The notes beneath the pieces are model-generated. The model saw nothing but the letters and a program-made list of their open reading frames with translations, did no database searches and was not told where the DNA came from. DNA of 64,000 nt from an uncultured Flavobacteriaceae bacterium (lineage in GTDB: Bacteria > Bacteroidota > Bacteroidia > Flavobacteriales > Flavobacteriaceae), in contig CANMFQ010000005.1 in assembly GCA_947497145.1 (NCBI GenBank), positions 1 through 64,000 of the forward strand, in the 5' to 3' direction. Positions within the stretch are counted from its first letter, which is position 1. The number at the start of each line of letters is the position of its first letter. Of the stretch, positions 35,659-45,911 are shown in pieces. The translations under genes were made by a program, and so were the position numbers.

Positions 35659-37941
35659 ATGAAGCAATCATCCGCAACAATCACACTTCTTCTTATCGTA
35701 TTCGCAATTTATTGGAGTTTTCATTCTTTAATGCCCGATTATGAAACTAATATAGCAAATGAAAAAATAGCATTTTCTACGGACAGGGCTTTAAAACATA
35801 TTAAGCGAATAGCTCAAAAACCACATGCGGTAGGTTTTCCTGCGCATGCAGAAGTACGAAATTATATTGTTACTGAATTAGAAAGTATGGGGCTTGAAAC
35901 CTCTTTACAAGAAGGTTATACCGCCGGCGATTGGGGTAATTTAAGTAAAGCTATAAATATTGTAGCACGAGTAAAAGGTAGCGATTCAGGAAAGGCTTTA
36001 ATGCTTTTATCACATTACGACAGCAATCCCCATTCTTCATTGGGTGCTAGCGATGCCAGTAGTGGGGTAGCCACAATTTTAGAAGGCATTCGTGCCTATC
36101 TTGAAAAAAACAATACCCCAAAAAACGATATTATCATTTTAATTTCTGATGCTGAAGAACTCGGACTCAACGGTGCATCTTTATTTGTAAATTCACACCC
36201 TTGGGCAAAAGATGTTGGGCTTGTATTAAATTTTGAAGCTCGTGGTAGTGGTGGCCCTAGTTATATGTTGATTGAAACCAATAGAGGCAATGCTGCACTG
36301 GTTAAAGAATTTACAAAGGCGAAGACAGCATTTCCGGTAGCCAATTCTTTAGCATACAGCATTTATAAAATGTTGCCTAACGATACTGATTTAACCGTTT
36401 TTCGCACTGATAGGGATATAGATGGTTTTAATTTTGCTTTTATTGATGACCATTATGATTATCACACCGCGAAAGACACCTACGAACGCCTCGACAGAAA
36501 TACATTAATGCATCAGGGGAGTTATTTAATGCCCTTGCTACTACATTTTAGCCAAGCCGATTTAAGCACACTAAAAAGTTTAAACGATGTGGTGTATTTT
36601 AATGTTCCATTTTTCAAGTTAATATCTTACCCCTTTGAATGGATTTGGTTTATGTTTGGTTTTGCAAGCTTGTGTTTTGTAGTACTCCTAATACATGGTT
36701 TGAGAAAAAACACTTTAACCATAACTGGGGTAACAAAAGGATTTATACCAATGTTATTGGCTCTAGTTGTAAATGGTGTTGTAGGTTATTTTAGTTGGTC
36801 TGTTTTACAGTGGCTATACCCTGGCTATAAAGATATACTTCATGGTTTCACCTATAATGGCCATACGTATATTATTGCTTTTACCTTATTTGCTATCGGT
36901 GTTTGTTTTTATATGTACCATAGATTTAAAAAAATAACAACACCCAACCTTCTGGTAGCGCCAATATTTCTTTGGCTACTAATTTGCGCATTGGTTGGAG
37001 CGTATTTACCAGGAGCAAGTTTTTTTATTATTCCTGTATTTGCCTTACTAGCCTCGTTTTTGGTGGTTGTAAATCAAAAAATGCCCAACCCCTACCTTCT
37101 CGTATTTTTAGTTTTACCAGCACTTTTTATCTATGCACCATTGATACAAATGTTTCCTATTGGTTTAGGACTTAAAATGATGGTAGCTACCACTGTTTTA
37201 ACCACCTTAACTTTTGTATTACTATTACCTGTTTTCGGCTTTTATAAAAGAAAAATGCGACTAGCCAATTGGAGTATCTTTTTGTTTTTGGTATGCATTG
37301 CATATGCTCATTTTAATGCTGGTTTTTCAAAAGAGAATCCAAAACCCACCAGTCTACTATATGTACTTGACACCGATACCAATAAAGCACAGTGGGCTAC
37401 TTACGAAAAATCGCTGTCCGATTGGACTACTCAGTATATAGATGACACTAAAAAAACACCAAAAAAACTAGCTAAGCGAACCATTAGCAGTAAATACGCT
37501 TCCAATTTCACCTATGTAGCTGATGCACCTTTGAAAAAAATTAAACAGATGCAAATTGAAAAAACAAGAGATACAACTGTAGGTGACCATCGATTTTTAG
37601 AACTCTGTATTACTCCCAAACGCGCTGTAAACAGATTAGATATTTTTTCTCCTACCGCCATAACAGCTGCCGAAGTAAATTCTGTAAAACTTTCAGATTT
37701 TTATCTAAAAAATCGCAAACGAAATAAACTCATCACCCACTACATTAGCAATAATGATTATACTGATTTGCAATTGACCATACCCAAAGATGCTGTCTTA
37801 GAACTGACGCTCTACGAAACCTCTAATAACCTTTTGCACAACGATAAATTTACAGTTCCCGCAAGACCCGAACATGATATCCCTATGCCCTTTGTGCTTA
37901 ATGATGCCGTTCTTGTAACTAAAACAATTCGCTTTGAATAA
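35659..37941 (+). CDS. Membrane-anchored M28 metallopeptidase
   Basis: A 760-residue protein. An N-terminal membrane anchor (ITLLLIVFAIYWSF) leads to a zinc aminopeptidase domain (about 40-300). All five M28 ligands are visible: His119 (SHYDSN), Asp132 (GASDASSG), Glu167 (SDAEELGL), Glu193 (NFEARG) and His269 (DHYDYHTAKDT). Eight or so membrane helices follow (about 325-560), then a C-terminal extracytoplasmic domain. The layout resembles eukaryotic ER FXNA and related bacterial proteins. It probably trims peptides on the periplasmic side. Its end overlaps the next gene by 8 bp. Confidence 0.9.
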   Translation: MKQSSATITLLLIVFAIYWSFHSLMPDYETNIANEKIAFSTDRALKHIKRIAQKPHAVGFPAHAEVRNYIVTELESMGLETSLQEGYTAGDWGNLSKAINIVARVKGSDSGKALMLLSHYDSNPHSSLGASDASSGVATILEGIRAYLEKNNTPKNDIIILISDAEELGLNGASLFVNSHPWAKDVGLVLNFEARGSGGPSYMLIETNRGNAALVKEFTKAKTAFPVANSLAYSIYKMLPNDTDLTVFRTDRDIDGFNFAFIDDHYDYHTAKDTYERLDRNTLMHQGSYLMPLLLHFSQADLSTLKSLNDVVYFNVPFFKLISYPFEWIWFMFGFASLCFVVLLIHGLRKNTLTITGVTKGFIPMLLALVVNGVVGYFSWSVLQWLYPGYKDILHGFTYNGHTYIIAFTLFAIGVCFYMYHRFKKITTPNLLVAPIFLWLLICALVGAYLPGASFFIIPVFALLASFLVVVNQKMPNPYLLVFLVLPALFIYAPLIQMFPIGLGLKMMVATTVLTTLTFVLLLPVFGFYKRKMRLANWSIFLFLVCIAYAHFNAGFSKENPKPTSLLYVLDTDTNKAQWATYEKSLSDWTTQYIDDTKKTPKKLAKRTISSKYASNFTYVADAPLKKIKQMQIEKTRDTTVGDHRFLELCITPKRAVNRLDIFSPTAITAAEVNSVKLSDFYLKNRKRNKLITHYISNNDYTDLQLTIPKDAVLELTLYETSNNLLHNDKFTVPARPEHDIPMPFVLNDAVLVTKTIRFE

Positions 37942-38737
37942 AACAATTGGTATTATGGGCTGTGGTTGGCTAGGCCTACCATTAGCCATTGCTTTAATTA
38001 ATGAGGGTTACAACATCAACGGAACCACTACCGCTGGTGAAAAACTACCCCTATTAAAAAAGGAAAAAATAAACCCTTTTTTAATATCCCTATCCGAAAA
38101 CAAGATTACAGGGGCTATAGATGATTTTTTAAAAGACACAGATACCCTTATCGTTAATGTACCTCCCAAACTACGGGGACCGCATAAAGAAAACTATGTA
38201 CAAAAAATGAGACTGTTGCATTCGGAGGTGCTTAAAGCCAACGTTCATAACATTATATTTGCAAGTAGCACAGCGGTATATGGTGATATTGATGGTGAAG
38301 TGAGCGAAAAAACATCGCCAACGCCAACAACAACATCAGGAAAACAGCTTTTAGAAGCAGAGCATATTTTTAAGGATGACGCCAGCTTAAAAACAACCAT
38401 TATTCGCTTTGGAGGATTAATTGGTGCAAATCGGCATCCCGTTCATATGCTTTCTAAACGTAATGGCTTGGCAAATGGTAATGCTCCTGTCAATCTTATT
38501 CATTTAAACGATTGTATCGCCATCATCAGTTCTGTCTTAAAAAACGCTTGGTGGAATGAAACCATTAACGGCGTATATCCGCATCATCCATCAAAACAAA
38601 ACTATTACACTGCAAAAGCTATTGCCTACAACATTCCCCCTCCTAATTACGAAGAAAGCAACCTAACCACTGGTAAAATTGTACTAGCAAACAACTTAAT
38701 TGAAGATAAAAAATTTAAATTCACTACAATGATATAA
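37934..38737 (+). CDS. NAD-dependent epimerase/dehydratase-like protein
   Basis: A 267-residue Rossmann-fold protein of the extended SDR type. The N-terminal IGIMGCGWLGLPLAIALI is the dinucleotide-binding motif (GxGxxG). Start is TTG at 37934; the first ATG (37955) would cut into the motif. FASSTAVYGDIDGEVSEK is a typical SDR segment, but the usual YxxxK catalytic pair is not clear (the region reads TTTSGKQLLEAE). Substrate unknown. The 8-bp overlap with the M28 gene suggests coupling. Confidence 0.75.
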   Translation: MNKTIGIMGCGWLGLPLAIALINEGYNINGTTTAGEKLPLLKKEKINPFLISLSENKITGAIDDFLKDTDTLIVNVPPKLRGPHKENYVQKMRLLHSEVLKANVHNIIFASSTAVYGDIDGEVSEKTSPTPTTTSGKQLLEAEHIFKDDASLKTTIIRFGGLIGANRHPVHMLSKRNGLANGNAPVNLIHLNDCIAIISSVLKNAWWNETINGVYPHHPSKQNYYTAKAIAYNIPPPNYEESNLTTGKIVLANNLIEDKKFKFTTMI

Positions 38738-38959
38738 CCTATGCTCCTAGCTTTTTGAAATCTCTAATTTTACCTATTTTCCCCTTAACTAGACAAAAAA
38801 AGGCTTCAAAAATTCAGATTTTAAAGCAGCGGGAGTGCAACATAAAAATCAACTATTACACTTTAATAGCGACACCTTCTATTTTAAAGGTTTCCTTAAC
38901 AGCTTTCTTAAAATTAATTTTATAGTTTAGCGCACCAAAAATCAATAAAACCAAGTATA

Positions 38960-39664
38960 ATGAAAAGAGTTGTTTTTGCCCTCATTTTTACGCTAGGCTT
39001 CTTAGGCACAGCACAAAACGATTTAGTAAAGCACTATCAAGCATTTTACGAAGAAATGCGACTACAAGGCGACATCAATGGCGTGATAAATGCAATGACT
39101 CATTTAAATGTGCTATCGCCCTCTAAGGAGCGTAAAGACACCCTTGCCTACATCTACGCAAACAACAACCAACACCTACAAGCACTCAATACGATAGGTA
39201 TTGAAAAAAACGAATCTGATTCTGATTTGGCAGTGCAGGTAAAAGCGATTTCTTTAAAAGCACTTAACCAACCCAAAAGAGCGATAGAGCACTTTGAAAT
39301 ATTGTACAAAAGAACACCTAATGCCTATTTGGCTTACGAACTAGCCGACCTTAAAATTCAAACAGGTAATACTGCGGGCGCTGAAACAAATATTGAGTAC
39401 GGCCTCACAAATGCCAAAGACGATATGAAATATGCATTTTACGAGCGTCAACAACCCTATGAAGTACCTATTAAAGCAGCATTTTATCACCTCAAAGGAC
39501 TGGTGCAGTACAATAAAGACAAAGATAATATTGATGCAGCGCTTGCTCTAATCGATGAAGCACTAAAAATTGAACCCAATTTTAATTTGGCAAGTTTAAC
39601 GAAACAGGCACTTACTTCTAGAAAAGAAGGAGCCGCTACAACACCTGCCGAAACAAAAAATTAA
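38960..39664 (+). CDS. Exported tetratricopeptide-type protein
   Basis: A 234-residue protein with a signal peptide (KRVVFALIFTLGFLGTAQ) and a helical body with TPR-like repeats, for example AIEHFEILYKRTPNAYLAYELADLKIQTGN and ALALIDEALKIEPNFNLA. It probably scaffolds other periplasmic or outer-membrane proteins. No partner is adjacent. Ends in a low-complexity tail (GAATTPAETKN). Confidence 0.75.
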   Translation: MKRVVFALIFTLGFLGTAQNDLVKHYQAFYEEMRLQGDINGVINAMTHLNVLSPSKERKDTLAYIYANNNQHLQALNTIGIEKNESDSDLAVQVKAISLKALNQPKRAIEHFEILYKRTPNAYLAYELADLKIQTGNTAGAETNIEYGLTNAKDDMKYAFYERQQPYEVPIKAAFYHLKGLVQYNKDKDNIDAALALIDEALKIEPNFNLASLTKQALTSRKEGAATTPAETKN

Positions 39665-39720
39665 ATTTATTAGAACCCCACATCGTATCTGTTAAGAAAC
39701 AGAAACTACATAACAAAGAG

Positions 39721-39746
39721 GCTGTCTTAACAAGGCAGCTTTTTTT
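39721..39746 (+). terminator. Intrinsic terminator after the TPR protein gene
   Basis: GCTGTCTT (39721-39728), loop AAC, AAGGCAGC (39732-39739), then a run of seven T. One G-U pair in an 8-bp stem. It ends overlapping the stop codon of the converging lipoprotein gene. Confidence 0.85.
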
Positions 39747-40239
39747 ATTCGTCTAATAAGGTCTTTAAATCTAAGGTCTTTCCTGTAATTCTATCAAACT
39801 GCTTAAGCATGGCATTATAGGCATCAATAAGCTGATTTACAGATTCTTTGGTGTCAATGCTATAAATTAAATCACCTTTTGTTTTAAGAATAAAGGTATG
39901 AAAAACCTTTTGCCTGCTTTTAATCTGCGGCACATCAAATACTTTAGGGTATGTTGATTTTTGAAGCAGTTTCTGTTTTTCTATAAGGTCTTCTAAAACT
40001 AAGCTCAAATCTTCTGTATTTCCAACCCTATAGAGGGCATCAAAACCACTATCCACAGCTTTAAACTCCGGCCAATCTTTTAGCACCTCAGCAGTTTTTG
40101 CACTGACAGCGACTTTTTTAGGCCATTTATTAGTGGTGATATTGAATGTAACATCCTCATTATTAACAATATTTTTCTTATCTTCTGCGCAAGAAAAAAA
40201 TAACAAAGAGATAAAACAGATAATAAATTTTTTACTCAT
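39745..40239 (-). CDS. Lipoprotein of unknown function
   Basis: About 164 residues from the ATG at 40239, the second Met of a slightly longer frame (from 40254) and the one that gives a clean lipoprotein signal: KKFIICFISLLFFSCAE, lipidated at the Cys in FFSC. The mature part is helical and charged (LSLVLEDLIEKQKLLQKS, then LIDAYNAMLKQFDRITGKTL). No family named. It resembles conserved flavobacterial lipoproteins but I cannot assign a role. Stop overlaps the terminator T run. Confidence 0.7.
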   Translation of the reverse strand: MSKKFIICFISLLFFSCAEDKKNIVNNEDVTFNITTNKWPKKVAVSAKTAEVLKDWPEFKAVDSGFDALYRVGNTEDLSLVLEDLIEKQKLLQKSTYPKVFDVPQIKSRQKVFHTFILKTKGDLIYSIDTKESVNQLIDAYNAMLKQFDRITGKTLDLKTLLDE

Positions 40240-40303
40240 AAAACGAAAGTACAAATTTTAATAAAAGTTATCTTTACCGTCCAATTCATTTAACGCCATT
40301 TTA

Positions 40304-41245
40304 ATGAAGAAAAATATTTTAATCGTAGGAGCCTGTGGTCAAATAGGCACTGAACTCACCTTTTCTTTACGAGAAAAACACGGAAACGAAGCTATTATCG
40401 CAAGTGATATTAGAGAAGGAAACGAAGATTTAATGAATTCTGGTCCTTTTGAGTTGCTTGATGCTATGGACTACAATGCCCTTGAAGAAATTGTGGCGTA
40501 TCACGAAATAGACACCATATATCTTATGGCTGCCATGTTGAGCGCTACTGCTGAAAGATTTCCGATGCGCGCTTGGAATTTGAATATGGATTCCCTTTTT
40601 AATGTCTTAAAACTAGGGAAGGAAAAAAAAGTATCAAAAATATTTTGGCCCTCAAGCATCGCTGTTTTTGGACCAAGTACACCGCGTGAAAACACTCCAC
40701 AACATACTATTATGGAACCCAGTACGGTATATGGCATCAGCAAGCAGTCTGGTGAGCGTTGGTGTGAATACTACCACAAAAACTACCAAGTTGATGTACG
40801 TAGTATTAGATACCCCGGTCTTATTAGCTGGAAAACCATGCCTGGTGGAGGCACCACCGATTACGCAGTAGAAATATACCACAAAGCTTTAGCTGATGGC
40901 ACATACACTTGTTTTTTAAAGGAAGACACTGAACTGCCCATGATGTTTATGCATGATGCCATTCGTGCCACTATGGAATTGATGGAGAGTGATGCTGAAA
41001 ACATTAAAATTAGGTCTTCATACAATCTTGCCGGTATGAGTTTTACGCCAGCTGAAATTGCAGCTACGATAAAAAATCATATCCCAGAATTTAAAATAGA
41101 TTACGCACCTGACTCGCGACAAGCCATTGCTGATTCATGGCCTTATAGTATTGATGATACAGAGGCACAGCAACATTGGGGTTGGAAAGCAGCATTTAAC
41201 CTTGAGAAAACAACGGAGAAAATGTTAGAAAATCTTAAAAAATAA
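40304..41245 (+). CDS. NAD-dependent epimerase, L-threonine 3-dehydrogenase type
   Basis: A 313-residue extended SDR. The cofactor motif is ILIVGACGQIGTELT, catalytic YGISKQSGE shows the YxxxK pair, and the SIRYPGLISWKTMPGGGTTDYA block is characteristic of SDR-type L-threonine 3-dehydrogenases. These oxidise threonine to 2-amino-3-oxobutyrate with NAD, feeding glycine formation. Substrate specificity is by family resemblance. It is divergent from the lipoprotein gene, 64 bp away. Confidence 0.88.
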   Translation: MKKNILIVGACGQIGTELTFSLREKHGNEAIIASDIREGNEDLMNSGPFELLDAMDYNALEEIVAYHEIDTIYLMAAMLSATAERFPMRAWNLNMDSLFNVLKLGKEKKVSKIFWPSSIAVFGPSTPRENTPQHTIMEPSTVYGISKQSGERWCEYYHKNYQVDVRSIRYPGLISWKTMPGGGTTDYAVEIYHKALADGTYTCFLKEDTELPMMFMHDAIRATMELMESDAENIKIRSSYNLAGMSFTPAEIAATIKNHIPEFKIDYAPDSRQAIADSWPYSIDDTEAQQHWGWKAAFNLEKTTEKMLENLKK

Positions 41246-41296
41246 ACAAGCTTAAGGCAACCAGTAAGGCACTAAATCGTCATTTTAAGCATTTTT

Positions 41297-41317
41297 TTAG
41301 CGTAGTACACCCGCTAA
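41297..41317. repeat. Inverted repeat between converging genes
   Basis: TTAGCG (41297-41302) and CGCTAA (41312-41317) form a perfect 6-bp repeat with a 9-nt loop, flanked by T and A runs. The runs are on the wrong side for an intrinsic terminator on either strand as far as I can see, so its role is unclear. The converging genes are the dehydrogenase and the GH13 gene. Confidence 0.35.
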
Positions 41318-41424
41318 CCAAAAAAAAGAGTCTTTAGAAATAGGAAACAGGACTAAAAAAATTGTCTTTCTTCTTGATTCTTGCAGCACAGTGGTCTGTA
41401 CATAGTTCAAATACATAAAGCGAG

Positions 41425-43224
41425 TTAACCAAGCTTAAAAATAAATGATTCTAAAGGCTTTAGGGTAAGGTTTACCAGCCCTATTCCATTGGAAATACGC
41501 AGCTCTTTTTCTTCACCATACAACACATCCTTTAATATATAACTACTACCTTCAAGATTCCATTTTTGAATAATTTCTTGAGGCACTCTTAGTTCAAACC
41601 CAAAGGTATCATTGGCATCAAAATTAGCAACGACAATCAATTTTTCTGTTTCGCACCAACGCACAAAAGACAATACCCTGTGGTTATAATATGCTGTATT
41701 GTCTCGATTATAATAATGAATATCTGCATAAGCCCCCATTAAAGCATCGCTTTGAATAGTAAAATTTAACAAACGCTGATAAAAATCACGAAGCTCACGT
41801 TCTTCTGTTACCAGCTGACGGCCATCAAATTTTTTATCATTTACCCACCGTTGATGATTAGGCACGCCGATATAATCGAAAATAGAAGTACGCGAAGGCG
41901 AACCAAAACCCGCATTTTCTTTGGCAGGCTCACCAACTTCCTGACCAAAATAAATCATTGTAGGCGATGTACTTAGTGTTGCAGAAACCACCATAGCAGG
42001 TTTTCCTTTGTTGGCATCACCAGCAAATTCTGGACTAGCAATACGCTGCTCATCATGATTTTCTAAAAAATGAAGCATATGATGTTCAATATCGCGAAGC
42101 CCTTCTTCAACTTTTGGAATATGGTCTGTCCATCCATGACCTTGCATAATATGCTTTAAACTATCATAAAGCTCTACCTTATCATACAGATAATCCATTT
42201 TTCCTTTGTGAATATAGGCTCTATAAAGATGAGGCTGATACACTTCGGCAACAATTATTGCATCGGCATTTTTCATTTTTATATGAGAATTCATATAACT
42301 CCAAAATTCTACAGGCACCATCTCTGCCATATCAAATCGAAATCCATCAACGCCCATTGCTAACCAATACAATGCAATATCTTTGAACTTCACCCAAGAA
42401 TTAGGCACTGACCTTTTCGCCCAAAAATCATAATGTTCCTTATAATTTTTGGTGTCAAAATCATCAGGAAGCACATCAAAATCATAAGAACCATCTGGAC
42501 GCACACCGTAATTAATTTTAACAGTTTCATACCAATCATTCATATTTGGTTGCGCTAAGCGAGAACCATTACCTGTCCATTTTGCTGGATTTTCTTTGAA
42601 TTCACCAGCGGCCGTACCCAGGTTTTCTCCTCCCAAAGGCTCATACCCATTATGCCAAACAGGCAGTTGAAAGGGGGTATTGGGTATGTAATAAAAATTA
42701 TTATCACGTGCATATTCAACAGAAGTATCATCTGAAACACCAAAAGGTTCAAAACCCTCGGGGGTAGATTGACCTTCATAATTTCGCGCCACATGGTTGG
42801 GTACAATATCAATGAGCAGTGTCAAGCCAGCTTGATGTGTTCGCTCTATCAATGCTTTAAATTCTTCAAGCCTATTTTCTGGATTGTCAGCCAAATCAGG
42901 ATTCACATTATAATAATCCTTCACCGCATATGGTGAGCCAGCCCGACCCTTTACAATATTTGGGTCATCATTTGAAATACCATACGTCGAATAATCAGTA
43001 ATTACTGCATGATGCGGAACACCGGTATACCATACACAAGTAACCCCTAGCGCCTTAATTTCTTGCAATGCTTTTTCTGAAAAATCTGAAAACTTCCCTA
43101 CCCCATTCTCTTCAATAGTACCCCAAGGTTTATTAGTGGTATTTGTATTGCCAAACAAGCGTGTAAAAACTTGATAAATAACTTGTTTTCTCTTTTTCTG
43201 ATTTTCATTCGTCATAAATTCCAT
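41425..43224 (-). CDS. Cytoplasmic GH13 alpha-amylase-family enzyme
   Basis: A 599-residue glycoside hydrolase with no signal peptide, so cytoplasmic. The four GH13 regions are in place: DIVPNHV (137-144), GVDGFRFDMAE with nucleophile Asp298, AEVYQ with acid/base Glu327, and LENHDEQR with Asp391. It probably breaks down maltodextrins or acts as a transglycosylase in the cytoplasm. It sits at the end of the lacI-pgmB-GH65-GH13 series, 272 bp after GH65, which may mean a separate promoter. The exact substrate cannot be read from the sequence. Confidence 0.92.
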   Translation of the reverse strand: MEFMTNENQKKRKQVIYQVFTRLFGNTNTTNKPWGTIEENGVGKFSDFSEKALQEIKALGVTCVWYTGVPHHAVITDYSTYGISNDDPNIVKGRAGSPYAVKDYYNVNPDLADNPENRLEEFKALIERTHQAGLTLLIDIVPNHVARNYEGQSTPEGFEPFGVSDDTSVEYARDNNFYYIPNTPFQLPVWHNGYEPLGGENLGTAAGEFKENPAKWTGNGSRLAQPNMNDWYETVKINYGVRPDGSYDFDVLPDDFDTKNYKEHYDFWAKRSVPNSWVKFKDIALYWLAMGVDGFRFDMAEMVPVEFWSYMNSHIKMKNADAIIVAEVYQPHLYRAYIHKGKMDYLYDKVELYDSLKHIMQGHGWTDHIPKVEEGLRDIEHHMLHFLENHDEQRIASPEFAGDANKGKPAMVVSATLSTSPTMIYFGQEVGEPAKENAGFGSPSRTSIFDYIGVPNHQRWVNDKKFDGRQLVTEERELRDFYQRLLNFTIQSDALMGAYADIHYYNRDNTAYYNHRVLSFVRWCETEKLIVVANFDANDTFGFELRVPQEIIQKWNLEGSSYILKDVLYGEEKELRISNGIGLVNLTLKPLESFIFKLG

Positions 43225-43496
43225 ATCATTTTTTGTAGTCTCACAATCAAAGAATAAAACACCCTTATACTGATGATAAAAATGTTGATTTTGAATACAC
43301 TATTCACATTTTACTAATCAACCACCTGTTTGTTTTTAATAGGTACATCTCACTAAATCAATTTGGTTTTAATGCCATACACTGCGGAATCGTTATCTTA
43401 CCATTTTAAAAATTTTAGCGTTTTATTTTTTTCAAAATAAGGCAAAAAAACCCAATCCTCACATTGTCAAGAGTATAACATAAATAGCTTCATTAG

Positions 43497-45806
43497 CTAA
43501 ACAACAACCTTTTTATTAGGCGTTAATACTACTCTTTTTCCATGTACTCTGATTGACATATCTTGCTGCCCTCCTAACAGTTCAAATGTAGTCTCCTTAG
43601 CACCAACCGTAACTTTTAAAATACGTTTTCTAAAATTAACCTTAAAAGAGTAGGTTTTCCATTGTTCAGGAATTTGGGGGGTAAATGATAATTTATCATC
43701 CAACACACGCATACCACCAAAACCTTCAACAATACTCATCCATGTACCAGCCATTGAGGTAATATGGAGTCCTTCTTCTACTTCCTTATTGTAGTCATCA
43801 AGGTCTAATCGCGATGTTCTAAGATAAAACGAATACGCCTGATTCATGCGGTTTAATTTTGCCGCCTGAATACTGTGCACACAAGGTGACAAGGAAGATT
43901 CATGTACGGTAAAAGGCTCATAAAAATCGAAATGCCTTTCAAGTTCCTCATCTTTAAAATGGTCTTCAAAGAAATAAAAACCCTGTAAAACATCGGCCTG
44001 TTTAATATAAGGAGAACGCAAAATTCGGTCCCAACTCCATTTCTGATTAATGGGACGTTGCGCCTTTGGCAAATCTGTAACACTAATCAACTCTTTATCT
44101 AAAAAGCCATCTTGCTGTAAAAAGACATTTTTTTCTTTGGAATACGGGAAATACATGTTTTTAGCCACCGCTTTCCAAGCATCTGTTTCAGCAGGTGTTA
44201 GTTTGGTGATTCCAATAATTCTATCATAATCATCAGGATAACCATCCTTTACCTTATCTAATTGCTCTAAAGCATACTCAATACACCATTTAGCCAAATA
44301 GTTGGTGTACCAGTTATTGTTTACATTATTCTCGTATTCATTGGGCCCTGTAACCCCTAAGATGACGTATTTATTTTTATCGGCAGAAAACGTTGCCCTT
44401 TGTTGCCAAAAGCGTGCAATTCCAATAAGTACTTCCATACCCATTTCAGGAATATAGCTATAATCACCCGTAAAACGATAGTAATTATAAATTGCAAAAG
44501 CAATAGCGCCGTTTCTATGAATCTCTTCAAAAGTAATCTCCCACTCGTTATGACACTCTTCACCGTTCATAGTTACCATAGGATACAAGGCAGCCCCATT
44601 TGAAAATCCTAATTTAGCAGCATTAGCAATAGCCTTATCCAAGTGATTATAGCGGTATTCTAAAAGATTTCTTGCTACCTTCTCATCTTTAGTCGCCATA
44701 TAAAAAGGGATACAATACGCCTCAGTATCCCAATAGGTACTTCCTCCATATTTTTCACCTGTAAACCCTTTTGGGCCAATGTTTAATCGAGAATCTTTCC
44801 CTAAATAAGTTTGATTTAACTGAAAAATATTAAAGCGAATACCTTGTTGCGCACGAACGTCGCCATCAATAGTGATATCACTCATTTTCCAAATGCTCGC
44901 CCATGCTTCCTTTTGTTTTTGCAAAAGCGCATCAAAACCAATTTTTATTGTCTTTTCCAGGGTATTTTTAGCAGCAGAAATCAACTGGGCGGCTTCATGA
45001 TTACGATCTACCGTATACCCTGCAAATTTGTGCAGTGCTATTGTTTCTCCTTGCTTTACTGTTTGCACATACTCATGCGAAACCAATAATTCTTCAATAG
45101 TTACTTTTGGTGTTAATGGTAATAAAGTATTACCAAGGTATAATTGCGATTGCATAAACGTACAGGTCGCAAAATTAGTCTTCATAGTATGTGCCTCAAT
45201 AAAAGCCTGGTCATCTTTGGACTGCACATTGGTAGTATGCCAAAATTTATCATCCCAATTACTATCTTCATTAGTGATACCGCTATCCAAATAAGGCTCT
45301 AATGAAATCTCTACATCAGCATCTGTGGGGGTTATTTCATATTTTATAGCGCCTACCTCATCAATATCAAGGCTTAAAAAACGGATGACTTTAACCCTAA
45401 CACCTATCCCATTGTGCGAAATAGCATCGAAAGAACGTTGATACCACCCCTCTTGCATATTCAATTCTCGCTTAAAATTAGCAACCGAGATACAGGTATT
45501 TAAATCAAGTAATTCGCTATTTAGGCGTACGTTTATCCCAATCCAATTAGGCGCGTTCAAAACCTTTGCAAAATACTCTGGGTAACCATTTTTCCACCAG
45601 CCTACGCGTGTTTTATCTGGATAGTAAACCCCTGCAATATAACTTCCTTGAAAAGTATCGCCAGAATAATATTCTTCAAAATTTGCACGTTGCCCCATAG
45701 CACCGTTACCCATACTGAACAAACTTTCAGATGATTTAACACGTGTTCTATCAAAGCCTTCTTCTATGATTGACCAAGCATTTGGCTGTATATAATCTTG
45801 ATTCAT
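43497..45806 (-). CDS. GH65 family disaccharide phosphorylase (maltose phosphorylase-like)
   Basis: A 769-residue protein. Its N-terminal block (SLFSMGNGAMGQRANFEE) and the catalytic acid Glu490 in VTGPNEYENNVNNNWYTN match GH65 phosphorylases, along with GYPVW-like KYGGSTYWDTEAYC. It phosphorolyses an alpha-glucoside, most likely maltose, to glucose and beta-glucose 1-phosphate. The next gene, beta-phosphoglucomutase, converts that product to glucose 6-phosphate, which supports this activity. Trehalose or kojibiose specificity cannot be excluded. Cytoplasmic, no signal peptide. Confidence 0.92.
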   Translation of the reverse strand: MNQDYIQPNAWSIIEEGFDRTRVKSSESLFSMGNGAMGQRANFEEYYSGDTFQGSYIAGVYYPDKTRVGWWKNGYPEYFAKVLNAPNWIGINVRLNSELLDLNTCISVANFKRELNMQEGWYQRSFDAISHNGIGVRVKVIRFLSLDIDEVGAIKYEITPTDADVEISLEPYLDSGITNEDSNWDDKFWHTTNVQSKDDQAFIEAHTMKTNFATCTFMQSQLYLGNTLLPLTPKVTIEELLVSHEYVQTVKQGETIALHKFAGYTVDRNHEAAQLISAAKNTLEKTIKIGFDALLQKQKEAWASIWKMSDITIDGDVRAQQGIRFNIFQLNQTYLGKDSRLNIGPKGFTGEKYGGSTYWDTEAYCIPFYMATKDEKVARNLLEYRYNHLDKAIANAAKLGFSNGAALYPMVTMNGEECHNEWEITFEEIHRNGAIAFAIYNYYRFTGDYSYIPEMGMEVLIGIARFWQQRATFSADKNKYVILGVTGPNEYENNVNNNWYTNYLAKWCIEYALEQLDKVKDGYPDDYDRIIGITKLTPAETDAWKAVAKNMYFPYSKEKNVFLQQDGFLDKELISVTDLPKAQRPINQKWSWDRILRSPYIKQADVLQGFYFFEDHFKDEELERHFDFYEPFTVHESSLSPCVHSIQAAKLNRMNQAYSFYLRTSRLDLDDYNKEVEEGLHITSMAGTWMSIVEGFGGMRVLDDKLSFTPQIPEQWKTYSFKVNFRKRILKVTVGAKETTFELLGGQQDMSIRVHGKRVVLTPNKKVVV

Positions 45807-45911
45807 TTACTATTTTCTTTATTTAACATTTTGAAACCCTATTACGGTTTATTCCCCATTCATATACGCTAAAACGGATGCTTAAAAAAACTGTAAAGGA
45901 ACTATTTGTTT